Below, piece by piece: positions 27,465 through 37,319 of a DNA stretch of 64,000 nt. This stretch comes from Marinobacter maroccanus. GTDB taxonomy: Bacteria > Pseudomonadota > Gammaproteobacteria > Pseudomonadales > Oleiphilaceae. Under the pieces are notes generated by a model. It made no database searches and was not told the DNA's origin. It saw nothing but the letters and a program-made list of their open reading frames with translations. Location of the stretch: contig NZ_PSSX01000006.1 of assembly GCF_002933275.1 (NCBI RefSeq), positions 1 to 64,000 on the forward strand. Direction: 5' to 3'. The translations under genes were made by a program, and so were the position numbers. Numbering within the stretch: position 1 is the stretch's first letter; every line of letters starts with the position of its first letter.

Positions 27465-28670
27465 ATGAAACGCTTGTTGCCACTGGTCTTGCTCGGGTCT
27501 CTGGCCCTTGTCCTGGTTTCCGGCGCCCATGCCGTTGTTCTGGAGGGCGTAGGCCACGCCAATATCCACAACGGAGATCTGGAAGCCGCCCGGGCTGAGG
27601 CCCGCAAGGCCGCGATCCGGGACCTGTCTCTGCAGTATGAGGCCCGGGTAAGCACGCACGACACTATGGAAAACGGCGTTATCACCGAGTCCCGGATGGA
27701 TCTGGCGTCAAGCGCCAGGGCCCGGAACGTACGGATAATTGATGAGTACCAGAGCGGCAACCTGTTGAGGGTGATTGTCCGCGGAGATATCAGCGAGAGC
27801 CGCAGTCAGTGTGGTGCGGGCGTTGCTGGCCGACTGAAAAAGCGGGTCGCGGTAACCGGCTTCCCGATGCTTTATCCGGACCAGGCCAGAGTAGGGCGTA
27901 TTGACGATGCCGGCGAAATCTTGCCGCAACAGCTTCAACAGCGTCTGGTGGCCCAGGGCGGGCTGCAGGTTTTTGGGGCTACCACTTCCCGAATGTTTAC
28001 TGACCTGCTGAATGCACCGACGGTTCAGCAGAGCGACAACCGATTGAGCAATGTTCTCGAACTGGCCCGGGAAATGGGCGTGCAATTCGTGGTAACCGCG
28101 GTTATTCGGGATCTTGGCGTTGCTGACCCCTCGGCGTGGGGCACTTCCGTACTGGACAGGATTCAACGGGGTATTGGGTTAGTGGATCAACGGCGTCGGT
28201 TTGCGGCGGATCTCATTATCTTTGACGGATTCAGTGGTGCTCCGGTTTACCGGCAGCGGTTTGCTACAGCGGCAGACTGGAATGCCGGCCCCGGCAGTTC
28301 AGCCGGGTTCGGTTCAGCGGGTTTCCAGAAGACCGCCTATGGTCAGTCAGTCAATGGCGTTATCGGGGAAATGGCGGCGGCTGTGACCGAGGCGCTGGCG
28401 TGTCAGCCCTTTATTACCCGGATAGCGCGGGTGGACGGCCACGGGGTGACGCTGGAATCGGGTGCCACAGCGGGGCTCCGGCCAGGTGACGAGCTGAAAC
28501 TTTACCGGAGCACTCGGTATCTCGAAGCGCCTGAGGATTCGCCGGAATTGCAGGACAGCGGAGTTGCAGTAACGCTTGATAAGGTACAGCCTCACTTCAG
28601 TCGAGGCACCATACCGCAGCTAGGCGGCATCATTAATATCCAGCGGGATGATATTGCGATTATCTGGTGA
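27465..28670 (+). CDS. flgT: Flagellar H-ring assembly protein FlgT-like
   Basis: This 401-residue exported protein has a signal peptide (cut near AHA-VV). Its N-terminal domain contains GVGHANIHNGDLEAARAEARKAAIRDLSLQYEA, a middle TolB-like domain has KKRVAVTGFPM, and a C-terminal small barrel contains the GATAGLRPGDELKLY region. FlgT builds the H ring around the LP ring and anchors the T ring. ATG at 27465 precedes a good signal peptide; GTG at 27453 is an alternative. No other flagellar genes are in the window. Confidence 0.83.
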   Translation: MKRLLPLVLLGSLALVLVSGAHAVVLEGVGHANIHNGDLEAARAEARKAAIRDLSLQYEARVSTHDTMENGVITESRMDLASSARARNVRIIDEYQSGNLLRVIVRGDISESRSQCGAGVAGRLKKRVAVTGFPMLYPDQARVGRIDDAGEILPQQLQQRLVAQGGLQVFGATTSRMFTDLLNAPTVQQSDNRLSNVLELAREMGVQFVVTAVIRDLGVADPSAWGTSVLDRIQRGIGLVDQRRRFAADLIIFDGFSGAPVYRQRFATAADWNAGPGSSAGFGSAGFQKTAYGQSVNGVIGEMAAAVTEALACQPFITRIARVDGHGVTLESGATAGLRPGDELKLYRSTRYLEAPEDSPELQDSGVAVTLDKVQPHFSRGTIPQLGGIINIQRDDIAIIW

Positions 28671-28682
28671 GGCTGGCGGATA

Positions 28683-29153
28683 TCAGTTGCTGGCGCCGGC
28701 CACTTGGGCGGCTGCAATATCCCGGATTTTGCCGACCATGGCCCGAAGCCCGTTGCCACGGGTCGGCGAAATATGGCGAAACAGATCCAGTTGCTCAAAC
28801 AGCTCATCGATGTCTGTGGCCAGCAGGTCCCTCGGGGTTTTGCCGTTGAGGGCGACCAGGATGATGGCGGCCAGCCCGCGGACAATCATGGCGTCCGAGT
28901 CAATCAGCAGGTACAGGCGGCCACTGTCTTCGTCATAGTGGTGAATCAGCCAGACCTGGCTCTGGCAGCCGTGAACATAGTTTTCCTCAACCCTTGATTC
29001 TTCCGGGAAGGCAGGAAGCTGCTTGCCCAGATCAATGATAAAGGCGTAACGCTCTTCCCAGTCGTCAAGCAGTTCAAAGCCATCCAGAACGTCTTCGAGG
29101 GTGGTGTCTTTACCCAGGGGGTTGTTCAGAAAGGTCTGTTCACTGGCAGTCAT
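28683..29153 (-). CDS. sufE: Cysteine desulfuration protein SufE
   Basis: This 156-residue protein accepts persulfide from SufS and passes it to SufBCD. Cys63 in YVHGCQSQVW is the acceptor. DDWEERYAFIIDLGKQLP and LSPTRGNGL-like ISPTRGNGLRAM support the family. It is the last gene of the suf operon, and its ATG directly abuts the sufT stop. Confidence 0.95.
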   Translation of the reverse strand: MTASEQTFLNNPLGKDTTLEDVLDGFELLDDWEERYAFIIDLGKQLPAFPEESRVEENYVHGCQSQVWLIHHYDEDSGRLYLLIDSDAMIVRGLAAIILVALNGKTPRDLLATDIDELFEQLDLFRHISPTRGNGLRAMVGKIRDIAAAQVAGASN

Positions 29154-29696
29154 TTACAGCATTCCCAGTTCGAGTTTGGCTTCGTCGGTGAGCATATCGT
29201 TGCTCCAGGGCGGATCGAAGGTCAGTTCAACGGTGACCTTGTCCACGTTGGGAACGTGCTCGAGCTTGGTTTTCACATCTTCGGTAATCACCGGGCCCAT
29301 GCCACAGCCGGCGGCGGTCAGGGTCATCAGGACGTAGACATGGTTGCCGTCTTCGGTGCCATTTTCAATCTTGCAATCGTAGATCAGGCCCAGATCGACC
29401 ACGTTCACGGGAATTTCCGGATCGTAGCAGTTCCGCATGGCTTCCCAGACCTGGTTTTCGTTCACCGTGCCGTCTTCAGGGGTGTCGAAGCTGCTTTCCA
29501 GGGGTTTCTTGCCGAGCGCGTCGGCATTGTGGCCTTCAATCCGGGCGAGATTGCCGTTCACGGCGACCGTGAAGGTGCCGCCCAGTGACTGTGTGATGGT
29601 CACAAAGGTGTCCGACGGAATCATGATTTCGGTTCCGGAAGGAACAAGGCGGGCTTCCACCTCGCGTTTGGTCAGGACCACTTCCCTTTCTTGCAT
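29154..29696 (-). CDS. sufT: Putative Fe-S cluster assembly protein SufT
   Basis: This 180-residue protein has an N-terminal extension (about 1-75) followed by a DUF59/MIP18 domain. That domain contains CYDPEIPVNVVDLGLIYD, MTLTAAGCGMG and ELTFDPPWSNDM. SufT proteins assist Fe-S cluster maturation under high demand. It sits between sufA and sufE on the same strand, separated from sufA by a 79-base gap that holds a REP-like hairpin. Confidence 0.93.
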   Translation of the reverse strand: MQEREVVLTKREVEARLVPSGTEIMIPSDTFVTITQSLGGTFTVAVNGNLARIEGHNADALGKKPLESSFDTPEDGTVNENQVWEAMRNCYDPEIPVNVVDLGLIYDCKIENGTEDGNHVYVLMTLTAAGCGMGPVITEDVKTKLEHVPNVDKVTVELTFDPPWSNDMLTDEAKLELGML

Positions 29697-29730
29697 GCCT
29701 GTTCGGGCCTCGCTTTTTTCAATCTTTGGT

Positions 29731-29756
29731 GTCGGATTACGCTGCGCTAATCCGAC
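29731..29756. repeat. REP-like palindrome between sufA and sufT
   Basis: GTCGGATTA and TAATCCGAC flank CGCTGCGC. The sequence strongly resembles the dispersed repeat GTAGGTCGGATTAGCGC found in many gammaproteobacterial genomes. It lies inside the suf transcript, where such hairpins can affect mRNA decay. A partial echo (GGATTACGCTACGGTAA) overlaps the sufA stop. Confidence 0.75.
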
Positions 29757-29775
29757 CTACATGTTCAGTGAGGGA

Positions 29776-30129
29776 TTACGCTACGGTAAAGCTCTCGCCG
29801 CAGCCGCATTCTGCGGTGGCGTTCGGATTGCGGAACTGGAACATGGAGTTCACGCCCTCAGTGACAAAATCAATCTCGATGCCGTTTACCAATGGTAGGT
29901 GTTCCTCTTTAACGAAGACATCAACGCCATCAATGTGGAACACCTTGTCGTCGGCTGCGACGTCTTCCACCCATTGGGTTTCGTATTTGAAGCCGGAGCA
30001 GCCACTCTTTTTGATGGCCAGCCGAATGCCCTTGGCTTCCGGCTTTTTCTCCAGCTGTTTGCGCACGTGCTTGACCGCGCTGGGCGTCATGGTGACGGCA
30101 ACGGTCGGGGTGAAGACTTCGGCTGTCAT
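29776..30129 (-). CDS. sufA: A-type Fe-S carrier protein SufA
   Basis: This 117-residue scaffold/carrier has the three conserved cysteines: Cys44 in KSGCSGFKY, and Cys108 and Cys110 in AECGCGESF. It takes clusters from SufBCD to target proteins. ATG at 30129 follows GGAGGTGG. It begins 13 bases after sufS. Confidence 0.95.
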   Translation of the reverse strand: MTAEVFTPTVAVTMTPSAVKHVRKQLEKKPEAKGIRLAIKKSGCSGFKYETQWVEDVAADDKVFHIDGVDVFVKEEHLPLVNGIEIDFVTEGVNSMFQFRNPNATAECGCGESFTVA

Positions 30130-30142
30130 GATTCCACCTCCA

Positions 30143-31396
30143 TCAGGCAAACAGACGCTGGACTTTCTGCAGGGCGGTAAACAATGTATCCACCTCGTCC
30201 AGTGTATTGTAGAACGCGAATGACGCCCGGGCTGTACCGGGAACTCCATAGAAATCCATCAACGGCATGGCGCAATGGTGGCCGGTGCGGATCGCAATAC
30301 CCTGCTGATCCAGCAACGTGCCTATATCACTGGGGTGCAGGCCGGCAATTTTAAAGGACATGACAGGCACTTTCTGTTTTGCGGTGCCGATGATTTCCAT
30401 GCCGGGGACCGTTTCAACCAACTGGTTGGCCCGCTCAAGCAGGGCGGCCTCGGCCGCTTCCATGGCGGAGCGGTCCAGGCCGTTCAGGTAATCGATGGCC
30501 GCTCCCAGCCCAACCGCCTCGGCAATGGCCGGGGTGCCGGCTTCAAATTTGTAGGGCAGGGTGTTCCAGGTGGTCCGCTCGAAGGACACCAGTTCGATCA
30601 TCTCGCCGCCGCCCTGATAGGGAGGCATTTCCTCCAGCAACTGGGCCTTGCCGTAGAGTATGCCAATACCGGTCGGGCCGAACAGCTTATGTGAGGAGAA
30701 CACGTAGAAGTCACAGCCCAGGGCCCGAACATCCGGCTGGTAATGTGGTACCGCCTGGGCGCCATCCACCAGGGTAATGATGCCATGGGCTTTTGCCTGT
30801 TCAATCAGGGCCGCGACCGGGTTCACCGTGCCAAGCACATTGGAAACGTGGGTGATGGCCAGTACCCGGGTTTTTTCATTGAGCAGGCTGGTAAAGGATT
30901 CCATGTCCAGCTCGCCATCCGGTGTGACCTGAACAGGAACCACTTTCGCACCTGTGCGTTCGGCAATCATCTGCCAGGGCACGATATTGGCGTGGTGCTC
31001 CATGTAGCTCACCAGAATCTCGTCGCCCGCCTTCAGGCGCGGAGCCAGGCCATTGGCAACCAGATTGATGGCCTCGGTCGTACCACGGGTCCAGATGATC
31101 TCCCGGGTGCTTTCGGCATTCAGGAAGCTGCGGACCGTCTCACGGGCGCCCTCGAAGGCGGCGGTGGCCCGGTCACCGAGTGTATGGGCGCCGCGATGAA
31201 CATTGGAGTGCATCTCACGGTAATACCGATCCATGGCTTTAAGCACGGCCTCCGGCTTCTGGGCCGAGGCACCATTATCCAGATACACCAGGGGTTTACC
31301 GTTCACCTGCTGTGACAGGATCGGGAAATCCCGGCGAATCGCGTCCACATCAAAAGTGGTACGCTTGGCGGTGCTTGCCACGGACAGATCGGTCAT
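30143..31396 (-). CDS. sufS: Cysteine desulfurase SufS (class II)
   Basis: This 417-residue PLP enzyme releases sulfur from cysteine as a persulfide for SufE. Lys237 in VFSSHKLFGPTG binds PLP. Cys375 in RTGHHCAMPLM carries the persulfide on the short loop typical of class II enzymes. It begins 6 bases after the sufD stop. Confidence 0.97.
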   Translation of the reverse strand: MTDLSVASTAKRTTFDVDAIRRDFPILSQQVNGKPLVYLDNGASAQKPEAVLKAMDRYYREMHSNVHRGAHTLGDRATAAFEGARETVRSFLNAESTREIIWTRGTTEAINLVANGLAPRLKAGDEILVSYMEHHANIVPWQMIAERTGAKVVPVQVTPDGELDMESFTSLLNEKTRVLAITHVSNVLGTVNPVAALIEQAKAHGIITLVDGAQAVPHYQPDVRALGCDFYVFSSHKLFGPTGIGILYGKAQLLEEMPPYQGGGEMIELVSFERTTWNTLPYKFEAGTPAIAEAVGLGAAIDYLNGLDRSAMEAAEAALLERANQLVETVPGMEIIGTAKQKVPVMSFKIAGLHPSDIGTLLDQQGIAIRTGHHCAMPLMDFYGVPGTARASFAFYNTLDEVDTLFTALQKVQRLFA

Positions 31397-31402
31397 AACC
31401 GG

Positions 31403-32689
31403 TTACGCCTCCTGGAATGTCTGTTCGAAGAAGTGGTTCAGCCGGCCCTGGACCGTCTCCCGCACTGCTTCAACCGGAATCTGCTCGACCAGCTCGTTGA
31501 TAAAGGCCATGGTGAGCAGGACGTTGGCCTCGCGTCGGCCGATACCCCGTGAAACCAGATAGAACAGCGAAATCTCATTAAGCTGGCCGATGGTTGCGCC
31601 GTGGGCACACTTTACGTCATCGGCGTAGATTTCTAGTTCCGGCTTGGTATCGATTTCTGCCCCGTTGGACAGCAGCAGGTTCTTGTTGTTCATATCCGCA
31701 TTGGACTTCTGGGCGTCCTGATGGATATGAATCCGGCCATTGAAAACCGCATGGGACTGATCTGCTGCAATGTTGCGATAGGTCTCCTCGCTGTTGCAGT
31801 GGGCAGCCACGTGCTCAATGGTGGTGTGGTTGTCGTAGTGCTGCTTGCCCTGGGTAACAACCACGCCGTTTAGCTTGCACTCGGCGCCTTCGCCTTCCAG
31901 CCTGACCTGAAGGTCGTGCCGGCGCAGGGGGCCGCCAAAGCCGACCGTGTGGCTTTCAAAACGGGAGCTGCGCTGCTGCACGACGCCGGTGGAGCCGATG
32001 TGCTGAACATTCTCGCCTTCCATATTGAGGCGGATGCTGGTGATGTTGGCGCCTTCGGTTACATTGAACTCGGTAACGGTATTGACCATCACCTGGGCCG
32101 AGCCGCTGGAGATATATTCCTCAACGAGGGTAATCTGGCTGTGTCGACCGGCATCCACGAAAATACGCGGGAAAGCGGAACCGCTAGCCTCAGCCGTTAC
32201 TTCGTGAACAATGAACAGGGGCTGGTCGAGTACGGCTTCCGGCTTGAGGCGAATCAGAAGGCCGTCTTCAAAACGCGCGGAGTTCAGCCGGGCCATCTGG
32301 ACCGCCTTGTTGTCCAGGGTGCTGTCCAGACGGTCCGCCAGGTCACTGGCTTCCTCGTCGCTCAGATCACTGAAGCTCTGAATGCTGATGCCGTCGAGAT
32401 CCGGGTATTCGCAGGCTTCCGGCATCATCACGCCATTGAGAAACGCGACCTTGTAGCCGGGCACCGCCAGGCTGCTGCCGGTCTTGCCTTCCGCCGGCAG
32501 GGAAATGGCCATGTCGTCGGTCAGCTTCAGGTACTTGCTGGAGTACTTCCAGTTTTCGGTTTTCCGGGTCGGCAACGGCATGTCGACCAGTGCGGTTCCC
32601 CGTTGCTTGCGCAGGGCGAGCAGGGGCTTAGGCAGTGACTGACCGGCCGGATACAGGAACGCGGTGGAAAGCGTGGGTGCTGGTTTCAT
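31403..32689 (-). CDS. sufD: Fe-S cluster assembly protein SufD
   Basis: This 428-residue protein is the SufB paralogue of the SufBC2D scaffold. LPTRKTENWKYS near the N-terminus, the beta-helix core, and the late KCAHGATIGQL and YLVSRGIGRREA motifs are characteristic. Its conserved histidine in CAHGAT fits a role in the SufB-SufD interface where the cluster forms. It begins 12 bases after sufC. Confidence 0.96.
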   Translation of the reverse strand: MKPAPTLSTAFLYPAGQSLPKPLLALRKQRGTALVDMPLPTRKTENWKYSSKYLKLTDDMAISLPAEGKTGSSLAVPGYKVAFLNGVMMPEACEYPDLDGISIQSFSDLSDEEASDLADRLDSTLDNKAVQMARLNSARFEDGLLIRLKPEAVLDQPLFIVHEVTAEASGSAFPRIFVDAGRHSQITLVEEYISSGSAQVMVNTVTEFNVTEGANITSIRLNMEGENVQHIGSTGVVQQRSSRFESHTVGFGGPLRRHDLQVRLEGEGAECKLNGVVVTQGKQHYDNHTTIEHVAAHCNSEETYRNIAADQSHAVFNGRIHIHQDAQKSNADMNNKNLLLSNGAEIDTKPELEIYADDVKCAHGATIGQLNEISLFYLVSRGIGRREANVLLTMAFINELVEQIPVEAVRETVQGRLNHFFEQTFQEA

Positions 32690-32701
32690 TCCGCGAACTC
32701 C

Positions 32702-33475
32702 TTAATTGACTGAACTGTCGGCAGTTTCTTCATCCTTGATGCCCAGCCAGCCGTAGCCGCGTTCTTCCAGCTCCAGGGCCAGTTCGCGGCCGCCGGATTT
32801 GATAATCTTGCCGCCAGCCAGAACGTGCACGTAATCCGGCACGATGTGGTTCAGAAGACGCTGGTAGTGGGTCACCATCAGGATGGCACGGTCTTCCGCA
32901 CGCAACGCGTTTACGCCGTCAGAAACAACCTTCAGGGCATCGATGTCGAGGCCGGAATCGGTCTCGTCAAGAATTGCCAGCTTCGGCTGCAGCAGCAGCG
33001 CCTGCATGATCTCGTTACGCTTTTTCTCACCACCGGAGAAGCCTTCGTTGACACCCCGCTTGAGGAACGCCGGATCCAGATCCACCTGTTTGGAGATCTC
33101 TTTGGCGAGCTTCATGAACTCGGCCGCGTTCATCTCATCCTGACCCTTGTGCTGGCGCATGGCGTTCACGGCGGTGCGCAGGAACTGCAGGTTGCTAACG
33201 CCGGGAATTTCCACCGGGTACTGGAAGGCCAGGAAGATGCCTTCACGGGCGCGCTCTTCGGTTTCAAGTTCCAGCAGGTTCTCGCCATTCAGGGTGATCT
33301 CACCCTCGGTGACTTCAAATGCTTCGTTGCCTGCAAGCACCTGCGACAGGGTGCTCTTACCAGAGCCATTGGGGCCCATGATGGCGTGAACTTCCCCGGC
33401 CTTGATTTCCAGGTTGATGCCCTTGAGGATTTCTTTGCCCTCAACGGATGCGTGCAGGTTCTTGATGCTCAGCAT
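32702..33475 (-). CDS. sufC: Fe-S cluster assembly ATPase SufC
   Basis: This 257-residue ABC-type ATPase has Walker A GPNGSGKST, signature FSGGEKKRNEI and Walker B LAILDETDSGLDIDAL. It drives conformational change of SufBD. ATG at 33475 gives the conserved start MLSIKNLHA; an in-frame ATG at 33493 adds six unconserved residues. Confidence 0.97.
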   Translation of the reverse strand: MLSIKNLHASVEGKEILKGINLEIKAGEVHAIMGPNGSGKSTLSQVLAGNEAFEVTEGEITLNGENLLELETEERAREGIFLAFQYPVEIPGVSNLQFLRTAVNAMRQHKGQDEMNAAEFMKLAKEISKQVDLDPAFLKRGVNEGFSGGEKKRNEIMQALLLQPKLAILDETDSGLDIDALKVVSDGVNALRAEDRAILMVTHYQRLLNHIVPDYVHVLAGGKIIKSGGRELALELEERGYGWLGIKDEETADSSVN

Positions 33476-33546
33476 TTGTAGCGTCTCTCTCATTTAACCG
33501 TCTGAATTCTGTTGCTTGCCCCTGACTCGGGGAGTCAGCCGTCCTG

Positions 33547-34995
<1,449 letters not shown>

Positions 34996-35213
34996 GATCG
35001 TCGCTCCGTATTCTCTCATCGCGGGCTTGCGCCCTTGGTGTCGCCGACAGCCTCAAGAATGGGCTGCCGATCGGATGTCATCAGTTTGGGTGTTGCAGTG
35101 GTCGCTCATCCTGTGAGTACGCCCTGCAATCGCTTTTTGGATGACGGATTTCCAAAGCTGGTATTGAAAAATAAGCAGATTAGGCAGCTTTGATCCATCG
35201 CTTCTGGCGAGCG

Positions 35214-35246
35214 ATTATACAATACCATAGTAAAATAGTCAGGTAT
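35214..35246 (-). promoter_or_regulatory. suf operon promoter with IscR-type operator
   Basis: Reading leftward, -35 CTGACT (35242-35237) and -10 TATAAT (35219-35214) are spaced by 17 bases. ATACC...GGTAT at 35222-35246, with the right arm TAGTCAGGTAT, resembles a type 1 IscR site and covers the -35 and spacer. The left arm (ATACCATAGTA) is imperfect. This predicts Fe-S-sensing control of suf. The rest of the 34996-35473 interval holds a ~212-base leader with no recognisable gene and, further upstream, the stem-loop repeat at 35362. Confidence 0.6.
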
Positions 35247-35361
35247 TAATTTGTGCGTGGGGAGATTATACCTTAATCGGCCTTTGGGGCACTAAGGGGT
35301 AGGCAATGAGGCTGATAGTCTGGTTATTGCAGAGCTGGGCTATTTAGGTGAGTGCAGGGCA

Positions 35362-35464
35362 GGGTGAGCGGGGTGTCTCCCCAGACACGCCGTGAACCCA
35401 TCCATGGGGGCTTGGTGTTGCCATCCCTGGCAACACACAGTCTGGGGAGACACCCCGCTCACCC
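35362..35464. repeat. 103-bp element with perfect 25-bp inverted repeats and an inner hairpin
   Basis: Bases 35362-35386 are perfectly inverted at 35440-35464, each arm starting GGGTGAGCGGGG on its own strand. The 53-base centre contains a second hairpin, TGTTGCCA-TCCC-TGGCAACA. It encodes no protein and sits between the trhP stop (35474) and the suf promoter. The stem could stop transcription from either side, and the compact structure resembles a MITE or dispersed palindromic repeat. Confidence 0.85.
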
Positions 35465-35473
35465 CGCCTCAGA

Positions 35474-36799
35474 CTAATTGCTATGCGCCGAGGGCAAGAT
35501 TCTGGTTAGGTAACTGTGCTCCAGAGCCTGTGGAAGATCAGCGGGTTTTGGAATTCGAACGATATGCCCGCTGCCAGGCGCACAGTCCATGGCCTGGCCG
35601 TTTCGGTTTTCCATGATGCTGGCCGAGAACCGGATGTTGCCGGCCGGGCTGATCAGTTCCAGTTGGTCGCCGGGTGCGAATTTGTTTTTCACGTCGATGG
35701 TGAGCCACTGGTCATTCGCAGCGGTGATGGTGCCGACCACCTGCTGGGTGCCAAGGAATGAGGAGCCCTTTTCGTAGGACTGGTACTCGCGGGGGAGGTG
35801 GCGGCGGAGGAAGCCTTCCGTGTAGCCCCGGTTGGAGAGGGCTTCCAGTTCGTTCATCAGGCCCATGTCGAAGGGCTTGCCCTGCGCGGCTTCGTCGATG
35901 GCTCGGCGGTAGACCTGGGTGGTGCGGGCCACGTAGTAGGTACTCTTTGTTCGCCCTTCGATTTTCAGAGAGTGCACGCCCAACTTTGCCAGTTCGGCGA
36001 CATGCTGAACGGCTCTCAAATCCTTTGAGTTCATGATGTAGGTGCCGTGCTCGTCTTCGTAGGCGGGAATGAATCCGCCCGGGCGGTTGGGCTCTTCCAG
36101 CAGGATTTCCTTTGGCGCCACTTCCTGTCCGTCGCCGCTGCCACAGGTGGCGATCAGGTCGCCGGTCTGGTCATGACCGTGCTCTACCTGCTTGTAGTTC
36201 CAGCGGCAGGCGTTGGTGCAGGCACCCTGGTTGGCATCCCGGTGGTTCATGTAGCCGGAGAGCAGGCAGCGGCCGGAGTAGGCCATGCACAGAGCGCCGT
36301 GTACGAAGACTTCCAGTTCCATATCCGGCACCCGGTCGCGGATCTCGCGAATTTCATTCAGGGCCAGTTCCCTGGACAGGATGACCCGGCTGATTCCCTG
36401 ACGGCGCCAGAACTCGACGGTTGCCCAGTTCACCGCGTTGGCCTGTACCGAGAGATGGATGGGCTGGTCTGGCCATTTTTCCCGCACCAGCATGATCAGG
36501 CCGGGGTCAGACATGATCAGGGCGTCGGGTTTTTGTTCCAGTACCGGTGCCAGATCCCTGAGATAGGACCGTACCTTATCGTTGTGAGGTGCTATGTTGG
36601 AGACAAGGTAGAACTGTTTACCGATTTCGTGGGCCCGTTCAATGCCGGCGCCGAGGGCTGCAACATCTTTGAAACTGTTGTTTCTTACTCTCAGCGAATA
36701 GCGGGGCTGGCCGGCGTAGACCGCATCGGCGCCATAGGCAAAGGCGGTTTCCAGATGTTCAGGGGTGCCGGCGGGGGCGAGCAGTTCCGGGGTGTTCAT
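35474..36799 (-). CDS. trhP: tRNA 5-hydroxyuridine synthesis protein TrhP (U32 peptidase-like, YegQ)
   Basis: This 441-residue protein begins MNTPELLAPAGTPEHLETAF and has the U32 signature ELEVFVHGALCMAYSGRCLLSGY with the conserved cysteines, plus NACRWNY. TrhP-type proteins use prephenate and Fe-S chemistry to hydroxylate U34 of several tRNAs. ATG at 36799 has AGGAG upstream; an 83-residue upstream extension overlaps the divergent AraC gene and is not conserved. An enclosed 25-bp stem-loop repeat begins just beyond its stop. Confidence 0.92.
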   Translation of the reverse strand: MNTPELLAPAGTPEHLETAFAYGADAVYAGQPRYSLRVRNNSFKDVAALGAGIERAHEIGKQFYLVSNIAPHNDKVRSYLRDLAPVLEQKPDALIMSDPGLIMLVREKWPDQPIHLSVQANAVNWATVEFWRRQGISRVILSRELALNEIREIRDRVPDMELEVFVHGALCMAYSGRCLLSGYMNHRDANQGACTNACRWNYKQVEHGHDQTGDLIATCGSGDGQEVAPKEILLEEPNRPGGFIPAYEDEHGTYIMNSKDLRAVQHVAELAKLGVHSLKIEGRTKSTYYVARTTQVYRRAIDEAAQGKPFDMGLMNELEALSNRGYTEGFLRRHLPREYQSYEKGSSFLGTQQVVGTITAANDQWLTIDVKNKFAPGDQLELISPAGNIRFSASIMENRNGQAMDCAPGSGHIVRIPKPADLPQALEHSYLTRILPSAHSN

Positions 36800-36956
36800 A
36801 GTGGCTCCTGGCGATTCTGAAAGCGGGGCATTTTGCCCCATGCTAACGGACGTTCCCTTGATCCTGCTCAAAGGTCGTATTGATTGTTTTCGGCTAACAT
36901 GTGTACGCTCACGGTTCCGGTTTTCGGGCCGAAGCGTTGCAAAGGAGGAGTTCCAG

Positions 36957-37313
36957 ATGGCATTAAAGCCTCTGACGCCAGAGGTGGCGCGGGCTTCGCT
37001 GAGTGTCAGGGTCAGTTCCCTGATCAGTGTACAGCTTGCTCGTGGCAAAGTTGGTGTGGAAGTCGTGGCGTCGCAGCTGCATATGAGTCGCTACACGCTG
37101 CACAAGAAGTTGAAGCGTGAAGGGCTGACATTCGCCCGTTTGCTGGAGGATGTTCGCCGCAGGCAGGCGCTGACCTACATGCAGGACAAGACCAAGCCGC
37201 TGGTGGAGATTGCCGAGCAGCTCGGTTTTTCGGAGTTGAGCGCATTCAGCCGGGCTTTCAAGCGCTGGATGGGTACATCCCCGGCTGAATATCGCTCGGT
37301 CAGGCTGTCCTGA
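36957..37313 (+). CDS. Stand-alone AraC-type DNA-binding protein
   Basis: This 118-residue protein consists almost entirely of the double helix-turn-helix of AraC regulators. The first helix pair is at VEVVASQLHMSRYTLHKKLKREG; the second has ETAEQLGFS-like VEIAEQLGFSELSAFSRAFKRW and the terminal GTSPAEYR. No ligand-binding domain is present, as in MarA/SoxS-size activators. ATG at 36957 follows AAGGAGGAG, so the longer upstream frame is rejected. It is divergent from trhP and convergent with fabB. Confidence 0.88.
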   Translation: MALKPLTPEVARASLSVRVSSLISVQLARGKVGVEVVASQLHMSRYTLHKKLKREGLTFARLLEDVRRRQALTYMQDKTKPLVEIAEQLGFSELSAFSRAFKRWMGTSPAEYRSVRLS

Positions 37314-37319
37314 TCCGGA

